A program made the translations under genes and the position numbers. From Bacillus sp. HSf4 (GTDB taxonomy: Bacteria > Bacillota > Bacilli > Bacillales > Bacillaceae), in assembly GCF_029537375.1 (NCBI RefSeq), contig NZ_CP120679.1, forward strand, positions 1,414,001 to 1,478,000: a DNA stretch of 64,000 nucleotides. Reading direction: 5' to 3'. Under the pieces are notes generated by a model. The model searched no databases and was not told where the DNA came from. It saw nothing but the letters and a program-made list of their open reading frames with translations. Positions 63,162-64,000 of this stretch are shown one piece after another (the first letter of the stretch is position 1; the number at the start of each line of letters is the position of its first letter).

Positions 63162-64000
63162 TTAAGAAGATGCTTCTTCTTTTTGATCAAGTTTCACTTG
63201 CTTGGTCATTGTCTTGCCGTTTCTGATGATTTTCACTTTTATCGTATCGCCGATTTGCGTATCTTTGTACAGGATGTTGCGAAGGGTGCTGCCGGCAGCG
63301 GTTTCTTTGTCGTTCAGGCTGACGATCACATCATTTTCTTTAAGCCCCGCTTTTTCGGCAGGAGATCCTGAAGCGACTTGGCCGATGTAGACGCCTTTGT
63401 TTAATTGGCTGCTCTTTAAACCGAGTGTTCCGGTTTGATAGTTTTCCGGAACCTGGCTCAGATCCATCATGCTGATGCCGATGTATGGACGTTCGATTTT
63501 GCCTTTGGACATCAGCTCTTCTGCAATCGGTTTGACATCATTGCTCGGAATCGCAAAACCGATGCCTTCCACGCCTGTTTCACTGATCTTCATGCTGTTG
63601 ATGCCGATCACTTCGCCTTTCGTGTTCAACAGAGCACCGCCGCTGTTACCAGGATTGATCGCGGCATCCGTTTGAATGACGTTCATTTCCGTTTCGCCGG
63701 CAGATGTGTTGACGGATACGGTCCGGTCAACACCGCTGATGATTCCTTGTGTGACGGTGCGGGAAAGGTCTTTGCCGAGCGGATTGCCGATGGCGACGAC
63801 CGATTCGCCCGCCCTTAAGCTTGACGAATCTCCGAATGACGCCACTTTTTCGACGTTATCCGCAGAAATTTCGACAACGGCAAGGTCTGTCAAGGAGTCG
63901 CTTCCGACCAGTTTGCCCTCGACTTCTTTCCCGTTTGAGAGAGAAACCTTCAGCTTGCTTGCGCCTTCGACGACATGGTTGTTCGTAATGATATACGCTT
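63162..64000 (-). CDS. htrA: Serine protease HtrA (YkdA), C-terminal part
   Basis: The gene reads out of the window on the minus strand, so its 5' end is missing; an in-frame ATG complementary to 63891-63893 is an internal Met, not the start. The visible part contains the catalytic His in IITNNHVVEGA, the Asp in SLTDLAVVEIS and the Ser in INPGNSGGALLN of the trypsin-like domain, followed by a PDZ domain (LNKGVYIGQVASGSPAEKAG, then LKENDVIVSLNDKETAAGS). HtrA degrades misfolded proteins at the membrane; in B. subtilis it is controlled by CssRS. The stop is followed by the shared terminator. Confidence 0.95.
   Translation of the reverse strand, partial: AYIITNNHVVEGASKLKVSLSNGKEVEGKLVGSDSLTDLAVVEISADNVEKVASFGDSSSLRAGESVVAIGNPLGKDLSRTVTQGIISGVDRTVSVNTSAGETEMNVIQTDAAINPGNSGGALLNTKGEVIGINSMKISETGVEGIGFAIPSNDVKPIAEELMSKGKIERPYIGISMMDLSQVPENYQTGTLGLKSSQLNKGVYIGQVASGSPAEKAGLKENDVIVSLNDKETAAGSTLRNILYKDTQIGDTIKVKIIRNGKTMTKQVKLDQKEEASS

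Noticed and set aside
63891..63893. Start codon for HtrA
   Set aside because: The frame stays open to the window end and includes the catalytic His upstream, so this Met is internal.

Overview
The window comes from the chromosome of a Bacillus of the subtilis group, most likely the Bacillus licheniformis/paralicheniformis branch. It shows AGGAGG ribosome sites, GTG/TTG starts, CcpA cre boxes, and many proteins I recognise as orthologues of Bacillus subtilis genes (xkd, spoIIS, pit, ggt, yes, lpl, steT, mhqA, htrA), but in a different arrangement. All comparisons with B. subtilis are from memory, not from a search.

Positions 1-21040 hold the late (structural and lysis) half of a defective, PBSX/skin-like contractile-tail prophage. 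The order is terminase large subunit (5' end cut by the window), portal, protease with a scaffold-like tail, major capsid, head-tail connectors, sheath, tube, tail-assembly chaperone with a -1 frameshift signal, a 1307-residue tape measure with a lytic transglycosylase domain, LysM/hub/baseplate genes, tail fibre genes, XkdX, XhlA/XhlB and an amidase endolysin. All genes are on the + strand and tightly packed. Three terminator-like hairpins interrupt the operon.

Positions 21540-27548 are a hexuronate/aldonate catabolic operon: GntR-FCD regulator, zinc dehydrogenase, mannonate dehydratase, SDR fructuronate reductase, second zinc dehydrogenase and MFS transporter. It feeds fructuronate/mannonate to 2-keto-3-deoxygluconate. 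It sits between the prophage and the spoIIS toxin-antitoxin genes, which are neighbours in B. subtilis.

Positions 27609-30476 (minus strand) carry spoIISA-spoIISB, a small spoIISC-like gene, and the pit-ykaA phosphate transport pair. Positions 30809-32560 carry ggt, a secreted gamma-glutamyltransferase.

Positions 32696-60459 are a large rhamnogalacturonan (pectin hairy-region) utilisation cluster: yesL-yesM-yesN-yesO-yesP-yesQ-yesR-yesS-yesT-yesU-yesV-yesW, a secreted acetylesterase, yesX, an MBL-fold hydrolase, yesY, yesZ (frameshifted) and yetA-lplA-lplB-lplC. Secreted YesW cuts the backbone and a secreted esterase removes acetyl groups. Two ABC importers lacking their own ATPase take up oligosaccharides. 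Cytoplasmic YesX, YesR, YesT, YesY and YesZ finish them. YesM/YesN and YesS regulate. Several cre boxes point to CcpA control.

Positions 60497-64000 return to the B. subtilis-like backbone: steT (minus), mhqA with a textbook MhqR operator, and the 3' part of htrA (minus). No tRNA, rRNA, CRISPR array or insertion sequence was seen. The best leads are the A-AAA-AAC frameshift site of the tail chaperone, the T6-tract frameshift in yesZ, the internal scaffold start in xkdF, the two-lectin-domain esterase, and the two-dehydrogenase hexuronate operon.
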